From JAEZDP01 sp044508265 (GTDB taxonomy: Bacteria; Acidobacteriota; Vicinamibacteria; Vicinamibacterales; Vicinamibacteraceae), in the NCBI GenBank assembly GCA_044508265.1, contig JBIQIB010000070.1, forward strand, positions 1-23,011: a DNA stretch of 23,011 bases, in the 5' to 3' direction. Numbering within the stretch: position 1 is the stretch's first letter; each line of letters starts with the position of its first letter. Below, in pieces: positions 8,357 to 15,822 of this stretch. A model generated the notes under the pieces. That model was not told the origin of the DNA, made no database searches, and worked only from the letters and a program-made list of their open reading frames with translations. A program made the position numbers and the translations under genes.

Positions 8357-8372
8357 AGCAAAGCGCGTGCCG
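8357..8372 (-). promoter_or_regulatory. Candidate sigma-54 (-24/-12) promoter for the PEP-CTERM operon
   Basis: Reading on the minus strand, CGGCACGCGCTTTGCT matches the -24/-12 consensus (TGGCAC-N5-TTGCW) except for the first base. The invariant GG (8370-8371) and GC (8358-8359) are separated by exactly 10 bases. Transcription would start roughly 12 bases further on, leaving a leader of about 65 bases before the ATG at 8281. PEP-CTERM genes in other bacteria are known to be controlled by RpoN together with the PrsK/PrsR system, so the position makes sense. The window also encodes an enhancer-binding protein, but nothing shows that it acts here. Confidence 0.6.
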
Positions 8373-8408
8373 CAACGGTCGAGGTGCAGGTCCGCCGCGT
8401 TTGCGCCG

Positions 8409-8430
8409 GAATCCCGCAAGCCGGGAATTC
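8409..8430. terminator. Hairpin between the oxidoreductase and PEP-CTERM operons
   Basis: GAATCCCG (8409-8416) and CGGGAATTC (8422-8430) form an 8-bp stem with one bulged base around a 5-base loop. It lies 60-80 bases past the stop of the upstream minus-strand gene and about 37 bases ahead of the -24 element of the PEP-CTERM promoter. It could be a terminator without a T-tract or a binding site for an activator. No U-run follows. Confidence 0.35.
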
Positions 8431-8489
8431 GTGGCCGACGGGAAGTCTGCCTGCAAAGTGCTTTTTGTCGTGAGTTCCGCACCTCGCCC

Positions 8490-8996
8490 TCAATGGTCGA
8501 GCGACTCAATCTCTCGCAGCAGCCGCTCCTCACGCAGCGCGTCGCCGAACACTCCATGCAGCCGCCGGAGCCGCCCGAGCTTCTCCTCGTCGTGGAGCAG
8601 GTCCACGACGCGCGGGTGCTGCTCGAATGACTCCGGGATCACGACCAGCAACTGCCGGCATGCGCGGAGCTCAGGCAGGCTGAGTGAGAGGTCCTCGTGG
8701 ACCGCGGCGAGCGCAGCCTTCGAGAGGAGCCTCTGCTCGAGGGCCGCGTCGCAGAATCCGCACAGCAGCGCACACCAGTGGTAGTACGCGCCGAACGGGT
8801 GATCTGCCGCCAGGTCTTCGTTATAGTGCCACCCGGCCGCCAGTTCACGCTCGAAGCGCTTCATCGCTTCGTCGGCCCACGTCCAGTGCCGTACCAGGCA
8901 TGCGAGCCGGTCGATCGAGGCGCGCCTCAGAGCGCCACCAGTGTGCGCTCCCAGTGCCTGGCCCGCCTCTCCTGCTCCCGTTGCGCTCTCTGGCAC
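8490..8996 (-). CDS. Hypothetical protein, 168 aa
   Basis: I do not recognise this protein. It is rich in Leu, Ala, Arg and charged residues, looks all-helical, and has no signal peptide or membrane segment. Notable is a central aromatic/His/Cys motif 'DHPFGAYYHWCALLCGFCDAAL', with three cysteines spaced CxxxCxxC. That spacing is the one used by iron-sulfur or metal sites, but it sits in a predicted helix and may be incidental. The start GTG 8996 is three bases after the stop of the oxidoreductase gene, so the two are probably translationally coupled and under the same control (see the promoter at 9828-9854). The first ATG inside (near residue 45) would remove conserved-looking sequence. The reading frame is well supported by its codon-position GC pattern and operon position. 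Confidence 0.65.
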   Translation of the reverse strand: MPESATGAGEAGQALGAHTGGALRRASIDRLACLVRHWTWADEAMKRFERELAAGWHYNEDLAADHPFGAYYHWCALLCGFCDAALEQRLLSKAALAAVHEDLSLSLPELRACRQLLVVIPESFEQHPRVVDLLHDEEKLGRLRRLHGVFGDALREERLLREIESLDH

Positions 8997-8999
8997 AGG

Positions 9000-9773
9000 T
9001 CACCGCCCGCGAGCCGCGACCGGTACCGCGTCGCCCTGGGTGAGCCATTCCCGAAAGCGCACGCTACCCAGACGTGCATCAGCAGCGGGCATGAGGCTCC
9101 GCTCGTGGAGCCGCGCGCCGAAGTACCGGGCGTCGGGGTCAGCCACCACTTCACGGGCGTCCTGACGGGCGTGCAGGCCCACACGGACGAGGTCGTCGAG
9201 ACGGAACTCCTCCGGACCCGCAACTTCGACGACACCGTTCACCGGCGTCCCGACCGCCACCCTGCCGACCGCGCGTGCCACATCGTCGGCCGCCATGGGC
9301 TGGATGCGCACCGGCGCCAGCCGGACGGTGTTCCCTTCGGTCGCGGCAGCGGCGATGCGCGTGACGAACTCGAAGAACTGCGTCGCATGCACGATCGAGT
9401 ACGGGATCAACGACGCCCTCACCAGGAGTTCCTGCGCCGTCTTCGCTCGAAAGTAGCCACTCTCCGACAGGCGATCCGTCCCGACCACGGAGAGCGCCAC
9501 GTAGTGCCTCACGCCGGCCTCCGTGGCGGCCTTGATCAGGTTGCGCGTGGACGTGGTGAAGAAGTCCATGACCGCGTGCTCCTCGAACGACGGCGAGTTC
9601 GAGACGTCCACGACGACCGACGCACCCTCCAGGGCTTCCGAGAGTCCCTGACCCGTGAGGGTGTTGACGCCGGTCTCCGGTGACGCTGCCACCGCATCGT
9701 GCCCGTGCTCACGAAGCTGGGCGACGAGTTTCGAGCCGATGAGTCCGGTACCACCAATGACGACGAGTTTCAT
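9000..9773 (-). CDS. NAD(P)-binding SDR/NmrA-family oxidoreductase (ECF41 partner type)
   Basis: This 257-residue atypical short-chain dehydrogenase/epimerase has the Rossmann motif 'VVIGGTGLIGS' at its N-terminus, 'VVVDVSNSP' and 'YVALSVVGTDR' in the usual positions for the NmrA/TMR-like branch, and a Lys in 'GYFRAKTAQE' near the active site. It probably reduces or epimerises a small molecule, or binds NAD(P)H as a redox sensor. ATG 9773 was chosen over the GTG at 9779 because AAAGGA lies about 9 bases before it but only about 3 before the GTG. It lies 104 bp downstream of the ECF sigma gene on the same strand. ECF41 sigma factors typically neighbour carboxymuconolactone decarboxylase, oxidoreductase or epimerase genes, and this is that partner. 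The 168-aa unknown gene follows it. Confidence 0.85.
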   Translation of the reverse strand: MKLVVIGGTGLIGSKLVAQLREHGHDAVAASPETGVNTLTGQGLSEALEGASVVVDVSNSPSFEEHAVMDFFTTSTRNLIKAATEAGVRHYVALSVVGTDRLSESGYFRAKTAQELLVRASLIPYSIVHATQFFEFVTRIAAAATEGNTVRLAPVRIQPMAADDVARAVGRVAVGTPVNGVVEVAGPEEFRLDDLVRVGLHARQDAREVVADPDARYFGARLHERSLMPAADARLGSVRFREWLTQGDAVPVAARGR

Positions 9774-9827
9774 GACCACTGTTCCTTTCCGCTGTGGCCG
9801 TTCGCGCCGGCCGTGTCTGTTCCCTTG

Positions 9828-9854
9828 GACCGGACAGTGTCATGAGGTGTGACA
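9828..9854 (-). promoter_or_regulatory. Candidate ECF41-dependent promoter of the oxidoreductase gene
   Basis: On the minus strand, TGTCACA (9848-9854) is followed after exactly 16 bases by GGTC (9828-9831). ECF41 promoters are described, as I remember, with a TGTCACA -35 and a CGTC -10, so the -35 is a full match and the -10 matches three of four. The site lies between the sigma gene and the oxidoreductase gene and points at the latter, about 55 bases before its ATG. Confidence 0.6.
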
Positions 9855-9877
9855 CCACGAACGAGCGGCGGCCACGT

Positions 9878-10897
9878 TCACGCCGTCACGTCGACCGCGC
9901 GCCGAAGGCGCCAGTCCGTATGTACGTCGCTCCCCGCCGCAGTACGGCCTGGCCGGCTGCCAAGCGCGGCCAGCTTGCTCGGACGCATCATCCACATGAC
10001 CCGCGCTATGCCCTGCGGCGACGCATCGACAGTCACGAGCGCGACGACAGCCGTGTGGCGGCGAATCAGCGCGCAGAGTTGGCCGTTGGCGGTGATGCAC
10101 TCGACCGCGACGTCACGCCAGAAGTGTCCCGACACCGCGGCGATGAACCTGGCAACGCGTTCGCGGCCGATTACGGGGACACGGGCCGCACGGACCAGCC
10201 CGCCGCCGTCGGATGTCGACACGACGTCCGAGGCAAACAGGCTCTCGAGTCTCGCCACGTCGCCCATCTTCGCGGCCGCGACGAAGGCCTTCAGCAGACG
10301 TCGCTGCTGCGCGGCATCGACTGGCGCACGCCGCTCGCTCGTGATGTGCGCCCGCGCCCTGGTGACGAGCTGCCGCGCGTGGGCTTCTTCGATGCGGAGC
10401 ACGTGGGCGATCTCGCGGTGGGGATAGTTGAAGGCCTCGCGAAGTACGTACGCGGCGCGCTCGGCCGCTGAGAGCTTCTCGAGCATGAGCAGCACGGCGA
10501 AGGTCAATGCCTCGGCTCGCTCGGCGCCCAGTCCGGGATCGGCACTCGTATCCACGGGCTCCGGCAGCCAGGGGCCCACGTAAGTCTCCCTTCGCGCTCG
10601 GGCGGACTGAAGCACGTTGATCGCGAGACGAGTCGTCGTGGTGACCAGGAAGGCCAGCGGGTTGTGCACCACACTTCGATCGGTGGTTTGCCACCGCACC
10701 CAGACGTCCTGGACGAGGTCTTCGGCCTCGGCGGCGCTGCCGAGCATTCGATAGGCAATACCGAACAGCCGCGGGCGGGCAGACTGGAACGCCGCAAGAC
10801 CATCGTCTGCTCCATGGGCGGTGAGCAGGGGCCCATCGACGGGCAGGCCGGTGACGATTGATGGAGGCTCGGGACCGACTTCACGCGTCGCTGTCAT
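9878..10897 (-). CDS. RNA polymerase ECF sigma factor, ECF41 (SigJ-like) with fused SnoaL-like domain
   Basis: This 339-residue sigma factor has a sigma-2 region (about 36-105: 'FGIAYRMLGSAAEAEDLVQDVWVRW'), a sigma-4 region (about 130-190: 'KLSAAERAAYVLREAFNYPHREIAHVLRI'), and a C-terminal SnoaL/NTF2-like domain (about 200-310). The linker carries WLPEP (110-114), a hallmark of ECF41. The motif at the domain end is RPSKL (305-309), where NPDKL is usual; in studied ECF41 proteins this fused domain controls sigma activity in place of a separate anti-sigma factor. ATG 10897 was chosen because GAGGAG stands 8 bases before it; an ATG 36 bases upstream has no such site. The neighbouring oxidoreductase and the promoter motif between them fit a typical ECF41 locus. 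About 30 residues follow the SnoaL domain. Confidence 0.93.
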   Translation of the reverse strand: MTATREVGPEPPSIVTGLPVDGPLLTAHGADDGLAAFQSARPRLFGIAYRMLGSAAEAEDLVQDVWVRWQTTDRSVVHNPLAFLVTTTTRLAINVLQSARARRETYVGPWLPEPVDTSADPGLGAERAEALTFAVLLMLEKLSAAERAAYVLREAFNYPHREIAHVLRIEEAHARQLVTRARAHITSERRAPVDAAQQRRLLKAFVAAAKMGDVARLESLFASDVVSTSDGGGLVRAARVPVIGRERVARFIAAVSGHFWRDVAVECITANGQLCALIRRHTAVVALVTVDASPQGIARVMWMMRPSKLAALGSRPGRTAAGSDVHTDWRLRRAVDVTA

Positions 10898-11260
10898 TTG
10901 TCGTCTCCTCTGGATGTGGGCGAACTCACCCACGCGCCGAGGCGGAGCGCAAGGTTCACGCCACCAGGCGGGGTGAAGAACTGCGCGTGGCGCCCTCCAC
11001 GGGAGACATCACGAGATCTCGTTGACCACGACTTCTCGTCACGACTGCCACGCTGGCTCATGGCGTGTTCCTGGTTAGATACAGGGGAACGCGCCGAACC
11101 CGGTCGGCCAGCCTCGCTCCCGCGCCGTCAGACGCGCTGTTGACTGGACAACTGGCGTCGGGAGGGCGCATCCTTGTCGCACTGCTGCACAAGGAAGCGC
11201 CGCGCCGGATGGCGATCCGCCCTCGTGTTGTGAGGCTTCCGAAGGACGAAGGACTTCGCC
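10898..11260. other. Gap between divergent sigma gene and MEDS gene, no convincing gene
   Basis: This 363-base stretch separates two divergent transcription units. Short open frames in it have Arg/Pro-rich products with no recognisable domain. An inverted repeat GTGGG-N8-CCCAC (10916-10933) lies about 20 bases ahead of the sigma gene start and could affect its leader or be an operator. I could not find a strong -35/-10 pair for either gene; TAGATA near 11075 has no good -35. I see no sigma-54 site better than a weak one here. Confidence 0.5.
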
Positions 11261-11899
11261 GTGTCACACGTCCCGCCAGCCATTTCCTGCGCCGGCTCGC
11301 ACTTCGGTCATGCCCGCCACGTCTGCGCCTTCTTCCACAGCGCGGACGAGGAGTACGAGGTACTGCTCCCGTTCATCCAGGCCGGATTCGAGTGCGGTGA
11401 CAGGGCCTTTCACGTAATCGATCCCCGACGGCGGGACGAGCACCTTCGCAGGCTCCGCGCTGCGGGTATTGACGTCGGGGGCTCCACGTCGAGCGACCAG
11501 TTGAAGCTCTGCGACTGGCATGAAGCTCATCTCCGGAATGACCGGTTCGACGCCCATCGCATGGTGGATTTCCTCGAGGAGGCGCTCAAGGACGGAGCGA
11601 GGCAGGGATTCCGGGTGAGCCGCTCCATCGGCCACATGGAGTGGGCGCTGGAAGACCTGCCCGGCGTCGAGGATCTGGTGGAGTACGAGGCGCGGCTGAA
11701 CTACATGCTGCCTCGCTACGACGATCCCGTCATCTGCGTGTATGACCTGAGCAGGTTCAGCGGCGCTGTGGTCGTCGACATCCTCAGGACACACCCGATG
11801 GTCATCATCGGAGGCACGCTCCAGGAGAATCCCTTCTACGTGCCACCGGACGAGTTCCTGCAGCACCTCCGCGAACGGCGCGCGCTCGAGACGCGATAA
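11261..11899 (+). CDS. MEDS-domain (DcmR-like) sensory protein
   Basis: This 212-residue protein resembles the MEDS sensory domain (methanogen/methylotroph, DcmR-type): 'HVCAFFHSADEEYEVLLPFIQAGFECGDRAFHVID' at the N-terminus, 'RVSRSIGHMEWALEDLPG' in the middle, and 'VICVYDLSRFSGAVVVDILRTHPMVIIGG' near the end. The fold is related to KaiC/RecA-like ATPases but lacks a Walker A motif. It is a cytoplasmic signal-input protein, possibly for hydrocarbon derivatives as in DcmR. The start is GTG 11261, with AAGGA 7 bases upstream. No DNA-binding domain is attached; instead the next gene, 13 bp on, encodes a sigma-54 activator. A two-protein sensor/activator pair is therefore likely, but direct interaction is inference. 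Confidence 0.82.
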   Translation: MSHVPPAISCAGSHFGHARHVCAFFHSADEEYEVLLPFIQAGFECGDRAFHVIDPRRRDEHLRRLRAAGIDVGGSTSSDQLKLCDWHEAHLRNDRFDAHRMVDFLEEALKDGARQGFRVSRSIGHMEWALEDLPGVEDLVEYEARLNYMLPRYDDPVICVYDLSRFSGAVVVDILRTHPMVIIGGTLQENPFYVPPDEFLQHLRERRALETR

Positions 11900-11912
11900 G
11901 CCCAGTCGACCG

Positions 11913-13565
11913 ATGCGCGCGGAGAGACAGCCCTGGAATGCCGACGCGGCGGACCTCAGGCGCTGCCTCAACGATCTCGTTGGCGTGCTCGCCCTCCCGG
12001 CGGTCTGGAGCGGCAGCGAACCGTCTGGAATCATCCAGACGCTGCTCGACACGGTCTTTCGGACCCTGAGCCTCGATGTCGCGTACGCGCGAATGACCGA
12101 ACGCACTGGTCGCACGCTTGTCGAGACCGTCAGGAGCACACCGGCGCTGTCGGCAGGGCCGGAGGATCTGCGTGACGCCATCCTGCAGACGCTTGGAGGC
12201 GACACTCGCGTGTGGCCGCCGCTCGTGCAGCAGACGGTACTTGGTCACGCCCTGTCACTGATGACGGTGCGTCTTGGGGTGCACGGGGAGGTTGGCGGGC
12301 TCGTCGCCGCGTCGAGCCGCCCGGAGTTCCCGAAGCCGACGGAGCGACTCGTGCTGAGCGTGGCAGCCAATCAGGCGGTCGTCGGATTGCAGGAAGCGCA
12401 GCTCCGCGGCGAACAGAAGCGCTTCGCCGGCGAGCTCGAGCAGCGGGTCCTGGAACGGACGGCGGCACTCGCGCTCGCCAACGAGGCGCTCGCGAAGGAG
12501 AACGCCGAGCGAAAGCGGGCCGAGGAGCAGCTGCTGGCATTGCAGCAGCAGCTCGAGTCGCACAATGCGTACCTGAAGGAGGAGGTCGACACCGCCCTGA
12601 GCTTTGGCAGGATTGTCGGCCGCAGTCGTGCGCTGCGTCGGGTCCTGCAGCAGGTGGAGGACGTGGCAACCAGCGGAGCGACAGTGCTGATTGCCGGCGA
12701 ATCCGGCACGGGGAAGGAACTGCTCGCGCGGGAGATCCACGAGCGCAGCCGGCGGTCCGATCGGCCGTTCGTGCGCGTCAACTGCAGCGCCATCCCGCGC
12801 GAGATGTTCGAGAGCGAGTTCTTCGGCCACGTACGCGGCGCCTTCACGGGCGCCATGCGCGACCGGGCAGGACGCTTTCAGGTTGCCAGCGGCGGAACGA
12901 TCTTCCTGGACGAGATTGGCGATCTGCCGCTCGACCTGCAGCCCAAGCTGTTGCGGGTGCTGCAGGAGGGGGAATACGAGCGCGTCGGCGAAGACGTTAC
13001 CCGCAACGTCGATGTCCGGGTCATCGCCGCCACGAACAAGGATCTTGCGGAAGAGGTGCGCGCACGACGCTTCCGTGAGGATCTCTTCTATCGGCTGAAC
13101 GTCTTCCCGCTGACGTTGCCGCCCCTTCGAGCGCGGGGAGACGACATCGCGCTTCTGGCGACCCATGCCATCGCCGATGTGTCGAAGAGGCTGCGCACCC
13201 CGCCGCCACGGTTGACACAGGCAGACCTGACTCGACTCCGGCAGTACGACTGGCCCGGGAACATCCGGGAACTCCAGAACGTGATCGAGCGCGCCGTCAT
13301 CCTCGCCAGGGGAGGCCGCCTCCGGCTCGATGTCGCGCTCGCGGACCTCCCCGCCTTCGCGCCGGAGAGTGCAGACGCCACGGACGTCATCATGACGGAA
13401 CGTGAACGTCGCGCACGCGAGCGCGCCAATCTCGTCAAGGCCCTGGAACGTACCGGCGGTCGGATTTATGGCGCCGGCGGTGCAGCCGAGTTGCTCGGGC
13501 TCAATCCGACGACTCTGGCGTCGCGGCTGCGCGCGTTCAAGATTGCGTTACCGAGATCTCGTTGA
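11913..13565 (+). CDS. Sigma-54-dependent Fis-family transcriptional activator with GAF domain
   Basis: The 550-residue NtrC-type enhancer-binding protein has a GAF-like sensor (about 30-160) and a coiled-coil linker (165-230, many Glu/Arg/Leu heptads). An AAA+ domain follows (232-460), with Walker A GESGTGKE (262-269), the sigma-54 contact loop GAFTGA (309-314), Walker B IFLDEI (330-335) and 'FREDLFYRLNVF' with the arginine-finger region. A Fis-type HTH ends it (about 505-545). There is no response-regulator receiver domain, so control is probably by ligand or by the upstream MEDS protein, with which it forms an operon. ATG 11913 has only a weak ribosome site, consistent with coupling to the upstream gene. 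The GAF-coil-AAA+ order is common among hydrocarbon or redox sensors. Its target promoters are not evident; the only good -24/-12 site I found is at 8357-8372. Confidence 0.93.
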   Translation: MRAERQPWNADAADLRRCLNDLVGVLALPAVWSGSEPSGIIQTLLDTVFRTLSLDVAYARMTERTGRTLVETVRSTPALSAGPEDLRDAILQTLGGDTRVWPPLVQQTVLGHALSLMTVRLGVHGEVGGLVAASSRPEFPKPTERLVLSVAANQAVVGLQEAQLRGEQKRFAGELEQRVLERTAALALANEALAKENAERKRAEEQLLALQQQLESHNAYLKEEVDTALSFGRIVGRSRALRRVLQQVEDVATSGATVLIAGESGTGKELLAREIHERSRRSDRPFVRVNCSAIPREMFESEFFGHVRGAFTGAMRDRAGRFQVASGGTIFLDEIGDLPLDLQPKLLRVLQEGEYERVGEDVTRNVDVRVIAATNKDLAEEVRARRFREDLFYRLNVFPLTLPPLRARGDDIALLATHAIADVSKRLRTPPPRLTQADLTRLRQYDWPGNIRELQNVIERAVILARGGRLRLDVALADLPAFAPESADATDVIMTERERRARERANLVKALERTGGRIYGAGGAAELLGLNPTTLASRLRAFKIALPRSR

Positions 13566-13596
13566 GCGCGGGCTGATCCTCGTCGTCCAGCTACCA

Positions 13597-13616
13597 GCGG
13601 CCGCCTCGCGGGCCGC
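13597..13616. terminator. Hairpin between convergent genes
   Basis: GCGGCC (13597-13602) and GGCCGC (13611-13616) form a 6-bp GC stem around an 8-base loop. It lies 32 bases after the activator stop and ahead of the convergent lyase-family gene end, so it could act on both transcripts. There is no T-tract on either side, which keeps confidence low. Confidence 0.3.
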
Positions 13617-13657
13617 CGGTGAGACACCCGAGGGGTCGTGCCGCTGGCGGCGACGTC

Positions 13658-14572
13658 CTACCGCACGGAGACATCGGCAGCAAACAGCCCGTCCAGCGTC
13701 GCATAGGGCACGAGATCGGCGAGGCCCGCGAAACTGCCCTGTGCGCTCAGCGTCTCCGTTGCACGCATGAAGCCGGTCCAGGCGGCAAGTGCCAGGGCAC
13801 CGCCGACGCTGATCCGGCGCACGCCAAGATCGGCGATTTGCGGAACGGTCAGACCAGTGTCCCGAACCACCAGCAGGTTGATCGGCGTGGGTGCCACGGC
13901 GTCCACGAGGGCCTTGATCTCGTCAGGGTCATCGACACCCGGAGCGAAGAGTACGTCCGCACCGGCCTCGGCATACGCCTGAAGGCGTCGAACCGATTCG
14001 CGGAAGGGATTGGGCTCGCCTACGTGGTAGCACTCCGCCCGTGCAGTCAGGAGCACGTCGGCCTGAGACTCGTCGATGGCCCGGCGTGCCGCCCGCACGC
14101 GCTCGATCGCCATCGGCAGCTCGTACAGTGGCGATGTTCGATCGCCGGTCGCGTCTTCAATCGACAGACCCGCCACGCCCGTGGCCACGCACCGCGCGAC
14201 GCTCTCGGCCACGTCCTCGGGATCCAGCCCGTAGCCGGACATGAAGTCAGCACTCACCGGAAGGTCGACGGCGGCGGTGATGCTGGCGATGTGTGCGAGG
14301 GTTTCGTCGCGCCCGACGACAACGGTGTCGCCCGAGTCGGGAAGCCCCTGGGAGAACGCGAACCCCGCGCTCGTGGTGGCAAGTGCCGGGAAGCCGGCGT
14401 GCTGCAGGTATCGAGCAGAGCCGACGTCCCACGGATTGGGGATCACGAAGCATCCTTCGTCGTGCAGTGCCCGAAACGCCCTGCGCCGTGCGACCAGCGC
14501 CGCAGCGCTCGGCGATTGATGACGGCCCGTCATGATGCCGTATGGTGGCCTCGCCCGTACGCCCATGGTCAT
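13658..14572 (-). CDS. Isocitrate lyase/phosphoenolpyruvate mutase family protein
   Basis: This 304-residue TIM-barrel enzyme is of the PEP mutase/isocitrate lyase superfamily, members of which make or break C-C or C-P bonds next to a carboxylate with Mg2+. Recognisable are 'IPNPWDVGSARYLQHAGFPALATTSAGFAFSQG' near the N-terminus, 'LPVSADFMSGYG' (metal-site strand), 'VAGLSIEDATGD' (the conserved I-E-D) and 'DVLLTARAECY'. The KKCGH active-site motif of true isocitrate lyase is absent, so the protein belongs to the short oxaloacetate-decarboxylase/PEP-mutase-like branch, and the substrate is unknown. ATG 14572 was chosen because GGAG lies 9 bases upstream; ATGs at 14566 and 14533 are alternatives. 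The open frame extends far upstream, but that part overlaps the hydrolase gene and is not real. It follows the MBL-fold gene by 119 bp and may have its own promoter (see the inverted repeat at 14596). Confidence 0.85.
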   Translation of the reverse strand: MTMGVRARPPYGIMTGRHQSPSAAALVARRRAFRALHDEGCFVIPNPWDVGSARYLQHAGFPALATTSAGFAFSQGLPDSGDTVVVGRDETLAHIASITAAVDLPVSADFMSGYGLDPEDVAESVARCVATGVAGLSIEDATGDRTSPLYELPMAIERVRAARRAIDESQADVLLTARAECYHVGEPNPFRESVRRLQAYAEAGADVLFAPGVDDPDEIKALVDAVAPTPINLLVVRDTGLTVPQIADLGVRRISVGGALALAAWTGFMRATETLSAQGSFAGLADLVPYATLDGLFAADVSVR

Positions 14573-14595
14573 GGTTCTGCTCCAGTCCGTTGGTG

Positions 14596-14612
14596 GGTCA
14601 CTACCCGTGACC
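14596..14612. promoter_or_regulatory. Inverted repeat ahead of the lyase-family gene, possible operator
   Basis: GGTCAC (14596-14601) and GTGACC (14607-14612) are perfect inverted copies separated by five bases. The centre lies about 32 bases upstream of the start codon at 14572, a usual place for a repressor site or promoter-overlapping operator. No matching regulator can be named. Confidence 0.4.
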
Positions 14613-14691
14613 GTCCTGTTCACATCCTGCAAACGATGAGCGCGCGGCCCGCAGGGTTCCGCCGGTGCGCTCTGACGTTCCGCCGCCACAC

Positions 14692-15654
14692 TCAGTACAG
14701 CCAGGGGCCCGGGACCCACCGGAAGGCGTCGCCCTCGACGGCCACATGGCAGACCGACGGGAACGACAGGTGCGTGGCCACCAGCGGCTCGCGGTTCGCC
14801 GCCAGCTCGCGCAGGAGCGCCACGCGCACCCGGGCGGCTTCCTCGGGATCGTGCTCGAAGCCGTTGAACCAGTCGGGATGCTCGAACCCGACCTGGAAGA
14901 CGGCGTCGCCGGCGAAGGTGAGCCTGTCGCGACCGGACGCCAGGCGTACGACGCTGTGACCGGGAGTGTGGCCACCGGTACGGCGGACGAGCACACCCGG
15001 CGCCACCTCGTGCTCCATCGCAAACGGCCGGAGCTGCCTGGCGTATTCGTGCAGGAAGCGCCTGGCTGTGCGCCGAAGCGCATCGGGGAACCCAGCGGGC
15101 ATGCTGACGCGCGAGAAGTCCGGCGCTTCCCAGAACTCGGCCTCGGCGAATGCCAGGTGGACCTGCACGTCCGGACGAAGGCGCTCCCTCACGCCGTCCA
15201 CGAGCAGCCCGCCCACGTGGTCCATGTGCAGGTGCGTCAACACCACGTCGGTTACCGACGGAAGGTCGACGCCTGCCGCCTCCAGCCGCTGTATCAGCCG
15301 GCCGGCCCGGGGAAGGTTCAGGTCGGGGTCTGAGCCGAGACCCGCATCGATGAGGATGGTGCGAGCGCCACTGCGTACGACGACCACGTTCAATGCCCAG
15401 TCGAGCACGTCCGGTGGCAGGAACCTGTCCTCCAGCCACGCCTCACGCACCGCCGGATCCGCGTTGTGGCCAAGCAGTTCCCCTGGCAACGACAGCACCC
15501 CGTCGCTGACCACCATCACGTCGATCTCGCCGACCTGTACCGAGTAGCGTGACGGAACGAGTTCGTCGCGTCGCTGTGGGACGGCTGTCGACGTGGCCTC
15601 CCTGGCCACGCTCCTGGCGGCTGATTCATGGCGTTCGGATCCGAGCATCGGCAT
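14692..15654 (-). CDS. MBL-fold (metallo-beta-lactamase superfamily) hydrolase
   Basis: This 320-residue protein has the zinc-site motif HLHMDH (His141, His143, Asp145, His146), then GGHTPGHS (His229), GDAV (Asp250) and His295, so both metal sites look complete. The arrangement with 'LIDAGLG' before the motif and 'HTPGHS' after it fits the lactonase/AHL-lactonase-like or glyoxalase-II-like branches, which open lactones or thioesters. The substrate cannot be read from the sequence. ATG 15654 was chosen because GAGGAGG stands about 6 bases before it; a more upstream ATG (15669) would place that site inside the gene. The first 30 residues are polar and poorly conserved-looking, without a clear signal peptide. 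It is divergent from the alpha/beta hydrolase gene across a 279-bp gap. Confidence 0.88.
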   Translation of the reverse strand: MPMLGSERHESAARSVAREATSTAVPQRRDELVPSRYSVQVGEIDVMVVSDGVLSLPGELLGHNADPAVREAWLEDRFLPPDVLDWALNVVVVRSGARTILIDAGLGSDPDLNLPRAGRLIQRLEAAGVDLPSVTDVVLTHLHMDHVGGLLVDGVRERLRPDVQVHLAFAEAEFWEAPDFSRVSMPAGFPDALRRTARRFLHEYARQLRPFAMEHEVAPGVLVRRTGGHTPGHSVVRLASGRDRLTFAGDAVFQVGFEHPDWFNGFEHDPEEAARVRVALLRELAANREPLVATHLSFPSVCHVAVEGDAFRWVPGPWLY

Positions 15655-15822
15655 GACGATCCTCCTCACACTCTGTCATCGGGCAAGCCCTCCGCTTCGC
15701 CCGCCTGCTGCCATGACAAGACGTGATGGCGATCCGTGACGGCACGACACAACGCGCCCCGTTGATGCTCGTTCCTGACTCTGGCCAGCGTCGCGCTACG
15801 CCGCGCCCGCCCGAGGAGTGCG

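Noticed and set aside
11132..11175. A GG-N10-GC match (TGGCGTCGGGAGGGC) as a sigma-54 promoter for the MEDS/activator operon.
   Set aside because: The -12 half reads GGGC rather than TTGC, and the resemblance is no better than expected in GC-rich DNA.
11262..11268. A third TGTCACA, on the plus strand.
   Set aside because: It covers the start codon of the MEDS gene and has no GGTC or CGTC at the 16-base spacing, so it is probably chance within coding sequence.
11012..13565. A 14-base direct repeat, CGAGATCTCGTTGA, at 11012-11025 and 13552-13565, flanking the MEDS/activator pair.
   Set aside because: A 14-base repeat is expected about once by chance in 23 kb, the second copy is the coding end of the activator gene, and no integrase or other mobile trait is present.
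13658..15439. A 593-codon version of the lyase-family gene.
   Set aside because: The added N-terminal part runs through the MBL-fold gene in another frame; the start at 14572 has a ribosome site.
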